DNA of 64,000 nucleotides from Zerene cesonia. Lineage: Eukaryota > Arthropoda > Insecta > Lepidoptera > Pieridae. The stretch spans positions 3,418,406-3,482,405 of the forward strand of contig NC_052117.1 in NCBI RefSeq assembly GCF_012273895.1, read 5' to 3'. The translations under genes and the position numbers were made by a program. Each line of letters opens with the position of its first letter. Within the stretch, counting starts at the first letter, position 1. The notes under the pieces were generated by a model that was not told the DNA's origin, did not search any database, and saw nothing but the letters and a program-made list of their open reading frames with translations. Below are positions 38,101 through 49,200 of this stretch, piece by piece.

Positions 38101-38525
38101 TGCACTTGCATTCTGCTCTCGGCTTAAGAATGTTTTTTTAAGAAAAATACACGACGATCTCGACTCGGATCGGACTTTCCCAAAAAAATACCAAATTTTG
38201 TCCAAATCGGTTCAGTTGTTTATGCGTTAAGTAGATAGAGATAGGCAGACTGAATTACGCATTTATTATATTAATGTCAGAAGGGATTATGTCCGCTATG
38301 ACTTTTCAACTCTGGGTGTATTTTTTATCATCATAAATAAAAAAATGTTCTTTTTCGTTAGGTAGGAACCTTCGCTTAAAAAGACCGCGATAAAATTTAA
38401 TCAACTTTATTCAACATGTCCTGACATTGTACGAATTCATCCATTTCAATTCAGACTTTTAAACGTAAAACACAAACAGACAGACAATCAGACAGAGTTA
38501 CTTTCGCATTTATACTATTAGTAGG
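38101..38525. repeat. Degenerate repeat tails next to the Helitron
   Basis: Two further tails are recognisable: one around 38190-38280 ('CCAAATTTTGTCCAAATCGG') and one around 38420-38525 ending 'TTTCGCATTTATACTATTAG'. Both are old fragments with uncertain boundaries. Confidence 0.4.
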
Positions 38526-38930
38526 GTCTAAAACGAAAACCTTTTTCAAACTAAAGCCTACAGACAAATAAGTACATAATTTATTAACAAACACAATTAA
38601 ACAAATATAATAAATAAAAAGTTTTTTTAATATTACTTAAGATACACAATGCACATGCCATTTTGTTCGCAGGAATATACAGCTAATGTCATAAACTGTA
38701 ATGAGTAGATTGCAGACAAAATTATATGTCAAGTTGATTACAGTAGGTGCTTAATGGAAAATTCCTAACAACAAAACCAATTCATAGAAGCTAAGTAGCT
38801 TCTTTGATAAAAATAATGATAACACGTGTTTTACGTAAACTGTGTGTCATATTTTATCGATCTAATAAAACCATACTTTTTAATTACGCGGTAAACAATT
38901 TTTTATCAATACCTTGGGTCTAGTCCATTC
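38526..38930. other. Gene-free sequence
   Basis: Nothing supported. Confidence 0.4.
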
Positions 38931-38938
38931 CTCTAGGC

Positions 38939-39192
38939 CAGGAATGGCGAACCTTTGCGTACCAACGTACCATTTTTCTAAAGAAATGTTTTTAAGCATC
39001 ATAGATTTGCCATGAAATAGTTTATCCTTTATCATTATCGGGAAAATAACAAAAATAACTAGTATATAATAGAAGAAGAGTCCTCTAATTGTTACTATGG
39101 AAACTTCATTCTCTTAACACCTACCTCACTTTTTTTTGTAGTGCGTATCGCATATGAATTGAATGGTCAGTGCCATTGGTTCACCATCCCAA
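38939..39192. mobile_element. hAT-type MITE with 8-bp target site duplication
   Basis: Imperfect terminal inverted repeats: the left end reads CAGGAATGGCGAACC and the right end, reverse-complemented, reads TTGGGATGGTGAACC. They are flanked by an identical 8-bp duplication CTCTAGGC (38931-38938 and 39193-39200). The size (254 bp), 8-bp duplication and end sequence fit a non-autonomous hAT element. It has no coding capacity. Confidence 0.8.
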
Positions 39193-39200
39193 CTCTAGGC

Positions 39201-39777
39201 CATACATCATCGTATATACCCTTTAGAGCAGTGTTATGGATGAACTTAATGTTCCCTTTTAAACCTTAAACAAAATATAATATAAGTCACAGAAGTACTA
39301 AAGTAGCACTACAACTACTTGTAATTATTATTCTGTGCTACAGCTAACTTTCAGATTTTCTGTTTTTTCTTCTTCTTCTAATCATAATTTAATGTATACT
39401 AATATCAAACCCAACGAAAATGTGTGACGTTGCATGAGTGAAGACTAAAGTCTCCCTTGTTTTCAACCTTATTAGCTATTTAAATTGCAGTTTATTATGT
39501 TACTTTCGTGTAAAAGTAGGATATCAAAAATGAAGACCGCCGCAAATGATAGAGTTTAAGTAAAAAGAAAATACTTCGTACTAAGAGTTATAAAAAATAT
39601 TAATAAATATTGTGCCCTGCGGTTTCACCGATGCGGACATCATACATGATATTATATATCTCTTCCTCCATAAATGTACTGCATGTATCAAACATTGAAG
39701 AAATTTTTCGTAAAACTACCAAAAAAATCTCTTTTATTTATATTTTAATGGGAAAAGCAACCGCCGTGTAGTAGATA
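39201..39777. other. Gene-free sequence with a Helitron-like scrap
   Basis: A degenerate 'GCCCTGCGGTTTCACCG' fragment at about 39612 marks an old Helitron 3' end on the - strand. Nothing else is supported. Confidence 0.4.
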
Positions 39778-39950
39778 CTAGCTGACCCGGCAAACGCTGT
39801 TCTGCCTTACTCTTATCATTTTGAGGTATGAAAAGTAGATGTTGACTGATTCTCAGACATACCCAATATGCATTCAAAATTTCATAAGAATCGGTGCAAC
39901 CGTTTCGGAGGCGTTTGGTAACAAAAATTGTGACACGGGAATTTTATACA
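39778..39950 (+). repeat. Dispersed repeat, 'CTAGCTGACCCGGCAAACG' family
   Basis: Starts CTAGCTGACCCGGCAAACGC, contains TCTCAGACATACCC and 'AATTTCATAAGAATCGGTGC' and ends GTGACACGGGAATTTTATA. It shares its 3' two-thirds with the fragment at about 30240-30372. Confidence 0.65.
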
Positions 39951-40468
39951 TAATTATAATTTTTTGGTAAAATTTATGAAATAACCAACAATTTCGGCCA
40001 GGTTTATTCTAGAATTAGGTAATTCCTTAATTCCTAATTAAGTATGACAAATTGATGTATATATAGGAAGTAATTAAATATCGCCTTAACCGCATTTCTG
40101 AATTCTTATCACCGATAAACATAATTACGAGTACGCAAAGATAGCACAAACAAAATACATAGGTACTATATTCAAATAGGTAGGTATAGCTAATCCTTTA
40201 AACTCGTTTCGTTTTTAATCTGTTTTATCGAAAACAACACAGTATGGCTTTTTAGTTGTTTTAAAATCGACGATTTTTATCATTTTTCCGTTTCGCCAAA
40301 ACAGTTATAGCGAAATCGTTACTGAAGAATAAATCTAACATCTTTCGTTACAAAATGTAATATTCATTAAATATGTAATCATGATCAGACTGCCGTTGTC
40401 AGGTTATAGTCAAATTTATTGAACATTTCAATTTCAATTCACTGTCCGCATTGAATCAATGAGCGCCA
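39951..40468. other. Gene-free sequence
   Basis: Nothing supported. Confidence 0.4.
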
Positions 40469-40492
40469 TTCAGTTGTTCTCGAACGTTCTAG
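40469..40492. promoter_or_regulatory. Heat-shock element next to an initiator-like TCAGTT
   Basis: TTCtcGAAcgTTC at 40477-40489 is a perfect three-unit inverted nGAAn array, the binding site for a heat-shock factor trimer. ATTCAGTTG, an arthropod initiator match, lies directly before it (about 40469-40476). No TATA box and no heat-shock gene follow on either strand, so function is unknown. Confidence 0.35.
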
Positions 40493-41300
40493 GGCCCGTT
40501 GAAGGGAGCGGGGGAGAATACCTACGGCATTATTCGGAAACAAGCAGAATGTTTAAGTGTTTTTTTTTTTCCTTTTGTACGTAATAATTGTAGATATTTA
40601 TTTCTTTACTTCAAAAAAATATTGCTAGTGGTGACTGATGTTAAAAATAGGAAAATGCAACCACTTGAATTAAAAATTCTAAATGAGTTATTATTATGAA
40701 AAGGGTTAAAATAAAACAGTGTGTAATATTGAATAAGCATTACTTATATTTTGATAAAACATCAGATCAGACAATGTGGCATACATGCATTTAGACACTA
40801 CTGCAGATTTCGCAAAGGTTGGATATATAATATAGCTTCAGAAATAATATCTATATTCAGGTAAATATGGCAGTCCTAAACATATAGAAATAAGGAACTT
40901 ACTTCGTTCCAAAACCAGACATAATAATACTTTTTCCATCTCATTTAATACTTTCCAACAGATATGCTCTACATAATTTAGAATTATTAGATTACACGCC
41001 ATCATACATATTTCAGTTTCACTGACACTTTCATCCTTCTTTACTTAAAGCTGGTCCTTTTATACAGTCAATATTAACATTCACATAGAATCGTGCAAAA
41101 TATGTAACATAATATAATTATACTTAGGTACAATCGGGACTCGCCCCAGTCATATTTAATAAAAAGTATTTAGTACAATACATGTATATACTCATCTATC
41201 ACTGCCTATATATGACTACAGTTTGACTTTTGTATTAAATTTAATTACAGTGAAAACAATTTCAAAAATATTTTCCAGATACAATGTAGAGACAGAAAAT
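40493..41300. other. Gene-free sequence downstream of the 43-kb gene
   Basis: No coding exon seen. The - strand gene at 41701-43235 would terminate near here if it uses the AATAAA at 41305-41310 (- strand). Confidence 0.4.
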
Positions 41301-41700
41301 TTCGTTTATTTTTAATATATTTTTCTATTTTGCATTACTTCGGCAGCGAGTAATATCAAATATACCGCTCCATTAAATAAATATCTTACATGAAACAAAT
41401 CACAGAAAACGTATTACAATCACGAACTGCCATTACTATCTATCCCCGAAGTTATACAAAAGCTACAAAAGCTCTTAAACATAGCCTAATCAAGCCCTCG
41501 GGTACCTTAAACTATTCGCAGTCTTAAATCAATCACCATACAGACCTATAACAACCTCATACTTCATCTTAACATTTAAAAAATGTTACACAAAACATGC
41601 AATCATTAGAAAAAGCGAACCGAATTATAACACAATAGATGGAAAATTAGGTTGTTGGGATCGTTCGCTGACACATTCACAAGTACTCAACTGTTGCGCA

Positions 41701-43235
41701 CTATCGGGTACATATCACAGACGGTGTTGCGGCGCGGGCGATCTCGCTCTCCTCTTCGGCCGGCGGGCGCCTCACAGATAGGGCATGCAGGCGGTACAGT
41801 GCCACTTTCGCTCGGGGGAGTCGGCGCGCGCCCTGTACACAAGCACGCCCGGTTAACTCACGAGCTCCTCTNNNNNNNNNNNNNNNNNNNNNNNNNNNNN
41901 NNNNNNNNNNNNNNNNNNNNNNNNNNNNNNNNNNNNNNNNNNNNNNNNNNNNNNNNNNNNNNNNNNNNNNNNNNNNNNNNNNNNNNNNNNNNNNNNNNNN
42001 NNNNNNNNNNNNNNNNNNNNNNNNNNNNNNNNNNNNNNNNNNNNNNNNNNNNNNNNNNNNNNNNNNNNNNNNNNNNNNNNNNNNNNNNNNNNNNNNNNNN
42101 NNNNNNNNNNNNNNNNNNNNNNNNNNNNNNNNNNNNNNNNNNNNNNNNNNNNNNNNNNNNNNNNNNNNNNNNNNNNNNNNNNNNNNNNNNNNNNNNNNNN
42201 NNNNNNNNNNNNNNNNNNNNNNNNNNNNNNNNNNNNNNNNNNNNNNNNNNNNNNNNNNNNNNNNNNNNNNNNNNNNNNNNNNNNNNNNNNNNNNNNNNNN
42301 NNNNNNNNNNNNNNNNNNNNNNNNNNNNNNNNNNNNNNNNNNNNNNNNNNNNNNNNNNNNNNNNNNNNNNNNNNNNNNNNNNNNNNNNNNNNNNNNNNNN
42401 NNNNNNNNNNNNNNNNNNNNNNNNNNNNNNNNNNNNNNNNNNNNNNNNNNNNNNNNNNNNNNNNNNNNNNNNNNNNNNNNNNNNNNNNNNNNNNNNNNNN
42501 NNNNNNNNNNNNNNNNNNNNNNNNNNNNNNNNNNNNNNNNNNNNNNNNNNNNNNNNNNNNNNNNNNNNNNNNNNNNNNNNNNNNNNNNNNNNNNNNNNNN
42601 NNNNNNNNNNNNNNNNNNNNNNNNNNNNNNNNNNNNNNNNNNNNNNNNNNNNNNNNNNNNNNNNNNNNNNNNNNNNNNNNNNNNNNNNNNNNNNNNNNNN
42701 NNNNNNNNNNNNNNNNNNNNNNNNNNNNNNNNNNNNNNNNNNNNNNNNNNNNNNNNNNNNNNNNNNNNNNNNNNNNNNNNNNNNNNNNNNNNNNNNNNNN
42801 NNNNNNNNNNNNNNNNNNNNNNNNNNNNNNNNNNNNNNNNNNNNNNNNNNNNNNNNNNNNNNNNNNNNNNNCCGCTCGAGAATCTGAGCGGCTGAACGCC
42901 CGCTTTAGCTTCTCCACCAACCTGCTATGAAACTTGTCCGAATCCCGTCCTGCACTGGGAGGGCTAGCCGAGCCCTTGGGGCTGTCCTGCGCCCGTAACG
43001 ATACCCGCGACGGCGGCATACGGCCGTACGACACAGAGCGCATAGCCGGTGCACTCCTGTGCGGACTCAAGGCCGCCGCTCGTGGAGAGAAGGCTGGCCC
43101 CTCCGACCGAGACTCTGACACCTTGCGCATCCGTCCGCCGATACCGGCCTTGTCTGCTGACTCCGAGGCCCGTCTTGACCTCTGAGAATTGTATATATCC
43201 CAATCGTTCTTGACTACTGGCATCATGAACGCCAT
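41701..43235 (-). CDS. Unidentified GC-rich gene, interrupted by a 1000-N gap
   Basis: The 5' part (42872-43235) opens at ATGGCGTTCATGATG and encodes about 121 residues before the gap. It begins MAFMMPVVKNDWDIY, is rich in serine and arginine (SRRASES, RMRKVSESRSEG), and has a charged patch KFHSRLVEKLKRAFSRSDSR. I do not recognise the family. It looks disordered, with many SxR phospho-site-like motifs. Past the gap the frame is uncertain. One frame is open from the gap edge to a TAG at 41701-41703 (56 codons); the other two carry an early stop (TAA 41853-41855; TGA near 41858). A strong donor-like CTC|GTGAGT at 41856-41864 could also end the exon there. The coding bias, the sharp GC-rich boundary and the good start context make a real gene likely. 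The product, the gap length and the C-terminus are unknown. Confidence 0.6.
41872..42871. other. Assembly gap (1000 N) inside a gene
   Basis: Exactly 1000 N. The flanks are GC-rich coding-like sequence, which is often hard to assemble. The true length, and hence the reading-frame relation across it, is unknown. Confidence 0.99.
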
Positions 43236-43330
43236 CTCGGCGAAGACAACGGTGACTCTTGAGCTTTAACGTTTTTGGTACTATATTCAATGCGTCGCGC
43301 AAAACTCTGCTGTTTCGCGGAAATTCACAC

Positions 43331-44015
43331 AACGATCGATAGATGTTCTACTGTATTTCTATTCTTTCACTTTTATAGAGCTATTTCTATTACAGATATA
43401 TGAATTGATTTTATTTTATTTAGTTGTTGTATTTATTTGTCACATACACGTATAGGTAACAGGGGAAAAGGTTGGCTTTCACTTCAATGTCACTGCCTTT
43501 GAACCGGTTACCCTGATGTTCACCTTTGGACGAATTGTGGCGGAATGAGTATTCGTGAAAACACACCCTGATTATAAGGAAAACATTGGCGCCACTGTCG
43601 CAACGGATTGAAGTGTAAACAATTGCAACTGCATCTCTTTTAAATAAAGCGGAATATAACAGCCAAATTGAAATCTAATTAAAGAATAATTTATGAATAA
43701 GCTAAAACAATTTAATTCTAAAAAAAGCATTGCAATGCCACGTATAAAATGAAGAGATTTTTAATTAATTATTTTTCTCTACTCGACGAGAGAGGTCATT
43801 CTATATTCGTTAAACTCACTACTCACTACTAGATGGCGTTTTATACGTTTAGCAAAGTGACATCTGTCGACATTCTTGAGTGCACTAACATTAGATGTTT
43901 TAATCGGCATTAGAAAATAAGTAAACCTCACATAGCTAATATTAAAATTTTTTGCTGAGGCATGCTCAGTGAAGAAAAATTGCACAGTAGTTATTGCATG
44001 AAGATTATAATCTAT
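43331..44015. other. Upstream region of the unidentified gene
   Basis: Sequence before the MAFMM start. The last 100 bases before the ATG (43236-43330) are fairly GC-rich and probably 5' UTR. No other exon was recognised. Confidence 0.4.
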
Positions 44016-44171
44016 ATTAATCGATTTTGTTGAGATTTGGTACGGAGATAGTTGGAGACCCGAGAAAGGACATAGGATAATTTCAATCCCGGAAATTCCA
44101 GTGGAACGGGAGCGATGTCTGTCTATTTTTTTCTACCATTACGCGAGCGAAGCCGCGGGCATAAAACTAGT
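44016..44171 (+). mobile_element. Helitron-like fragment
   Basis: Contains 'GAGATTTGGTACGGAGATAG', 'GGACATAGGATAATTT', and a 3' end GCGAGCGAAGCCGCGGGC followed by ATAAAACTAG. This is the hairpin and CTAG terminus of a degenerate Helitron. Confidence 0.55.
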
Positions 44172-45840
44172 CAAGAATAAAATCACGAAACGTAAAAATT
44201 AATACAGTTTTAAAATATCATAATATCATTGTGCAGTTTTACGGATTTCAAGACAAAACAAGTATTTCATTCTTTATTTTTCGAATTTAATGAAATAAAA
44301 CAATAAGTTAAGTAATTTTATAAATATATTTATATTATTAAAAAAATGAATAATCATTAGTACTTATTCAAATCAATGACAAGTTCTTACAAAATAATAA
44401 AAAAAAACAAACTGAATTAATTTCAATACGGAATACTTTCATTTTTATATACGAATAATGTTATATAAATTTTCCTACAAATTAGCTTTACACCTTCATC
44501 GCTCTTTTTAATTCGAATCTACACTCCCTCGCTACGCCCATTTAGACTAATAATTAATTAAAACAGGTAATTTTGCGGAAACGTTCTTTAAATACCAAAG
44601 AATTTCATATTAAAAGTATTCCGTATCGAAATTATTTTTTATTTATTTATTTTGAAGTGAAACTTTTTTAGAATGGTTGTGATTTCAAACCTGATGCAAC
44701 GGAAAAACGACAGGTAAGAGACACAAATACAAAAATGTGTAGAATGAAGCCGGCAAAGAATGAGACAGAAATATACATACTATTTTATTCATTCTTTTGT
44801 CGATTTAGTGAAGTTTCACTTCTATCATGTGTGAGCCGCACACACACATTTTTTTTTGTTAGAGAATAATATACAATTTAAATATTATAATTAATAACTT
44901 GTAAGAATTGCTTTATTAAACACATTAACGAGTAAATTATAAAACATTAGTATATTAAAAAGTCTACAGCATAAACAACAAATTAACTAAGGCAGATTAT
45001 ATTTTTCCGCTTAAAAAACGAAATGGCTAATAATTCTAACGGGGCTATAATTAAACATTGTGATTGATTTGCTTCCAATGTAATTTGATATTTGATAATT
45101 ATAAATATATAAATAATTATAAACAAGAGACATTTATTTACAATATCATTTGAGACATGTATGTATTTGATAATCAATTTCTAAAATTTTGAGTATGATC
45201 TGTTTAGTTTATCTGTCAGATAAAATTACATATAACATATCAATATTAAGCTGAAAAGCTAGAAATAGTAATCAAACTATTAAGGTGTTAATAATTAATA
45301 ATTTTGAAAGGCATCTGCCATCACTCTAAACTTTTTTGATAAAAAATTTAGTAAAATTATGAATAAATCGGGTTTAAAACCCGTTATAAAATGTTACGAT
45401 CTAAATACTTACTATCAAGTATTACAATACTAGCAAAATATCCCCAAGAAGATGGCAATAACAAAGAAATGACGAATAAAAATCATGCATACACGTAATA
45501 ATATATAATAAGGAGTCACAAATTAACAGGTGGGACGATATATCACATATGATAATAAAATCAATAATTTAATGATATGAGATTATTAATAACAATTATC
45601 CTCCATTTCTATTCAACCTTATTCTGTAATATACATTAATTTTTTCATAAAATATAAAAAAAAAACAATACTAATGTCATAGAATATGCATATCCTCTCT
45701 AATACTAATTCACACGTGTTACGTTTTTTCTCTCCATAAGAACCTTCCATGTGCCGTAACAAAATGTAAAAAAAAAATATATTAGCCAAATTTGTACAGC
45801 AGTTCTCGAGTTTCACGCTTAGCAACACATTCGACGATTC
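44172..45840. other. Gene-free AT-rich sequence
   Basis: Nothing supported. It lies past the predicted 3' end of the GCP6 gene. Confidence 0.4.
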
Positions 45841-46043
45841 ATTTTTATTTGTATAGTTTCACACTAACCATACGTGTAATTAAAATTGCATACTCGAGAC
45901 AGAAATTCAGAGTTAATTCAAGTTTCATGTTTGTACTTCACTTACACTTGCAATATGAACATGTTTTTTGTAATAATTATACGATTTGATACAATTAAAA
46001 ATTATTTATGACTAAATATGATGTGTTTTCCCGCCTTCATATA

Positions 46044-46186
46044 CAGTGGCGTAGCTACAAGGGCCCTGGTGCATAGGGAAAGAATCGGGCCCTCCTCCCC
46101 TCTTTCAAAGCTGAGGTTAGAGGGCCCCCTGAGCTCCGGGGCCCTGGTGCACTGCACCACCTGGCCCTATGATAGCTACGCCACTG
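46044..46186. mobile_element. hAT-type MITE with perfect 8-bp target site duplication, in the presumed GCP6 3' UTR
   Basis: The ends are CAGTGGCGTAGCTA and its exact inverse TAGCTACGCCACTG. They are flanked by identical 8-bp duplications TTCATATA (46036-46043 and 46187-46194). The element is 143 bp, GC-rich, partly palindromic inside (two GGGCCCTGGTGCA blocks) and non-coding, all as expected for a hAT MITE. It ends 64 bases past the GCP6 stop. A - strand AATAAA at 45844-45849 lies beyond it, so the GCP6 mRNA may contain it. Confidence 0.9.
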
Positions 46187-46250
46187 TTCATATATTTTGA
46201 ACTAAAACATAAGAATTATAACTAGTGCGCATTTAACTCAATTATCATAG

Positions 46251-49200
46251 TTAATCGATAGTGGTATTAGTGTCGTATGTCCTCTCCGGGTCGTAGTATC
46301 CATTCAAATTGACCATAGTCAGTAGCTCCACCAAGTGTCTCTGGTATCCGCACTCCATGACTTTCGTTATCACTTTGAGAAGATACTTCGCGAGCTTTTC
46401 ATATAAATGGTAGAGTTCTTCGAGTTGCGGATAGCTGGAGTGGGTGAAATATCCGTCGGCTTCCTTTTGCTGCCATTCTCTGTAAATTTGAAAATATATT
46501 TTATGTGTTTTCTTTGTTTTCTGGATATCTTTAATTTGGTACCAATAATATTATGAAAATCACTACATAGTATAAAACAAAGTCGCTTTCTGTATCCCTA
46601 TATATGCTTAACTATTTAAAACTACGCAACGGATCTTTATGTGCTTTTTTATGGTAGAGTGATTTAAGAGGAAGGTTTATATGTTTATATGTATTACACC
46701 TATTAAATTACTCCGAATTTAACGGCAAAAGCTAGTAAATCAATAAGTTGCTATATAAAACTTCATACATACACATCAATCATTACAGATTCATATGTTT
46801 TAGATCTCTCGCTGTGCGAAGGACATAATATAAATTTCGAAGTAAAAGTGGCAAGATATTTTCTTCTATCTTCATAATGTTAATATAAAATTTTTACTTT
46901 ATACTCACCCAGCTTTCAACACGCGGCTAAATTTCAAAATAACGATGAAAATATCATTCAACAACTTCATAACCGGTGTGGACCTGTTGTTCAACAGACA
47001 TCTGAACAGGACATTTTTTATATAAACCACGTGGCATTCGTACAAGTCATCCAACGTTCTAGCTTTCTTTAGATCTTTCTCGAATTCCGTCCACGATGTT
47101 AGAATGCACGTAGTTACAATGTAATTGTCCAGAGCCCGTATTAGGGACGCCATTATGTGTCGGTACAATTGTATAGAGATATATTGAGGCGACCTTAATA
47201 ACTTTCTAGAATGTTCTCGCGATATTTTCACGGTGAGTTTGAGAGACTGCAAATAAAGATAATAATATTAAAAAATTATATGTTACAAAAAAAAACAATT
47301 TAACAAAAGAGCGAAATTTAAAATGTGCAGTTCAAACAAAGTATATCTGTATTTAAAATTGTGTAATCGCACATATTGCCCATATATTTATATTTTCTAC
47401 AGCTTCTCCTTGACCACCAGGTTGTCTGGAAGAGATCGCTGCCTTAGCGATAAGAACGCCTGTTGTGCTCGTGAATGTTTATACTATAATGTATATTTTC
47501 TTATTCTTTATTATCATTTGGTGCACAATAAAGTGTTTTTGTTTGTTTGTTTGAGTGTATAAATGTTAGTTATGTAAAATTTTTTAAAAGTAAAGGGATA
47601 TTAAGAGGCTAAGAAATACTCACTTCAAAGTCCTCGCTCAGGACCCAAAATATTCTTCTCATCTTGATTAAAAATTGAAAAACTTTAGCGTATCGTAGTA
47701 ACGCTTCTTGCGATAGAATGATATTTAACGGCCAATTAACTGTGTATGTTAAAGACAAACATTGCAGGACATCTGGCGAACTGTGCTGGAAACTTAGCGG
47801 AGATTCCGTAATTGTAAACGATAAGTTCTCTGAGAATTTATGTACGTCTGTAAATAAAAAATATCATTAAATATCTCATTAGTATGTTCTTGCGTTTGAT
47901 TTTACGCAAGTATTATGCAGTTAGAAATTAAAGACTTTTTAACGGATTTCAAACGCGATTTATTCATTATGTTTAATTTCTAAATATCTTATTGCTCATA
48001 ATATTACAATAAATCCAAAAGTATGTTTGGATGGGGGGCTTGTTTGCTTTCTGAAATGTTTTCAAACAAAATAAAAAAAACTCACGTGATATAGACGATC
48101 CGAGAGCCTTGTCCAAAATATTGTGTAGAGTGGAAAAATTCAACAACTCTTGCGGATTCAAAGTTTTCGTTAATTTTGTGAATAAATTATGGCAAATGCT
48201 TCTCGAAAATTCCCCATCCATCAAAAAGAAGTAATCTTTCAAACTCCTCAAATGTTCATACATATCGAGATTTACAAGGAAATATGTTAGTATAGAATTA
48301 TTGACCACTTCCAATTGATACGTTAATGGCAACATTACAGATCTTTGTAAACACGCGGTCAGTGTTGCTATATTATCACATTCAATCTTGGCGACTTCTT
48401 CCTCACCATAGCGTGAATTATAAATATTATTATAGGGTTTTTTCCTCACTTCCTCCATGATAAATGCCGGATGCGTGTATGGAGATGAATTTGCCTGCAA
48501 ATCTATTTGACTACTGAAGTAATTTTTAGAATGTCCATCCCAATTCTTGATTCCAAACGGATCGAAGTCCTCCAGACTATATGACCCGTCCAAAACATTA
48601 AATACCGAAGCTTTTCTTCGATAACTCTTTATAATATCAGTGTCTACGCTTTTTGTAGGCGAGTTATCTGGGCTAGTGTGTATATCACTGATCGCTTCTG
48701 ACGCAGCAGTTTCATCATCAACTATTATGGAGAAATTAAATCCATCAGAGGTCAAATATTCTTTGTCTGATTTGATTCGTCCCGTCTCTAAATCTTTGCC
48801 ACCTTCACTTCTTGGTGTAAATATGTCACTGGTCATAGGACCGTCGGCCGGCATTTCTGCTGTGGTTGGCGTTTCTAAGTCGAGCTATAAATTGATAACA
48901 TTAATTATTGAGTAAGACAAGCAATGCTCTTATAGCATGTTAAGACTGAAATTAATAAGAGCCAAAGTACTATTATTGAATTTGATTTTTCAAAAAATCT
49001 AACAGTCTCATTGACAGATTTCATTGTAGTTAACACTTACCCTCGGAAACAATTCACCTGGTGTTACCGCTCCAGCATTGGACGAAGCGTTCATATTAAG
49101 CGAAGGTTCACTAAAAGGTTTCAAATTCAATCTTAGTCCAGATTTCTTAGTAGAATCAAATCTTGTCTCCGATCTCCCATCATAATCCGAACCCAACACT

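Noticed and set aside
42934..43332. Open frames in other phases over the unidentified GC-rich gene
   Set aside because: High GC removes stops in all frames. The frame with the ATG in good context and S/R-rich sequence was preferred.
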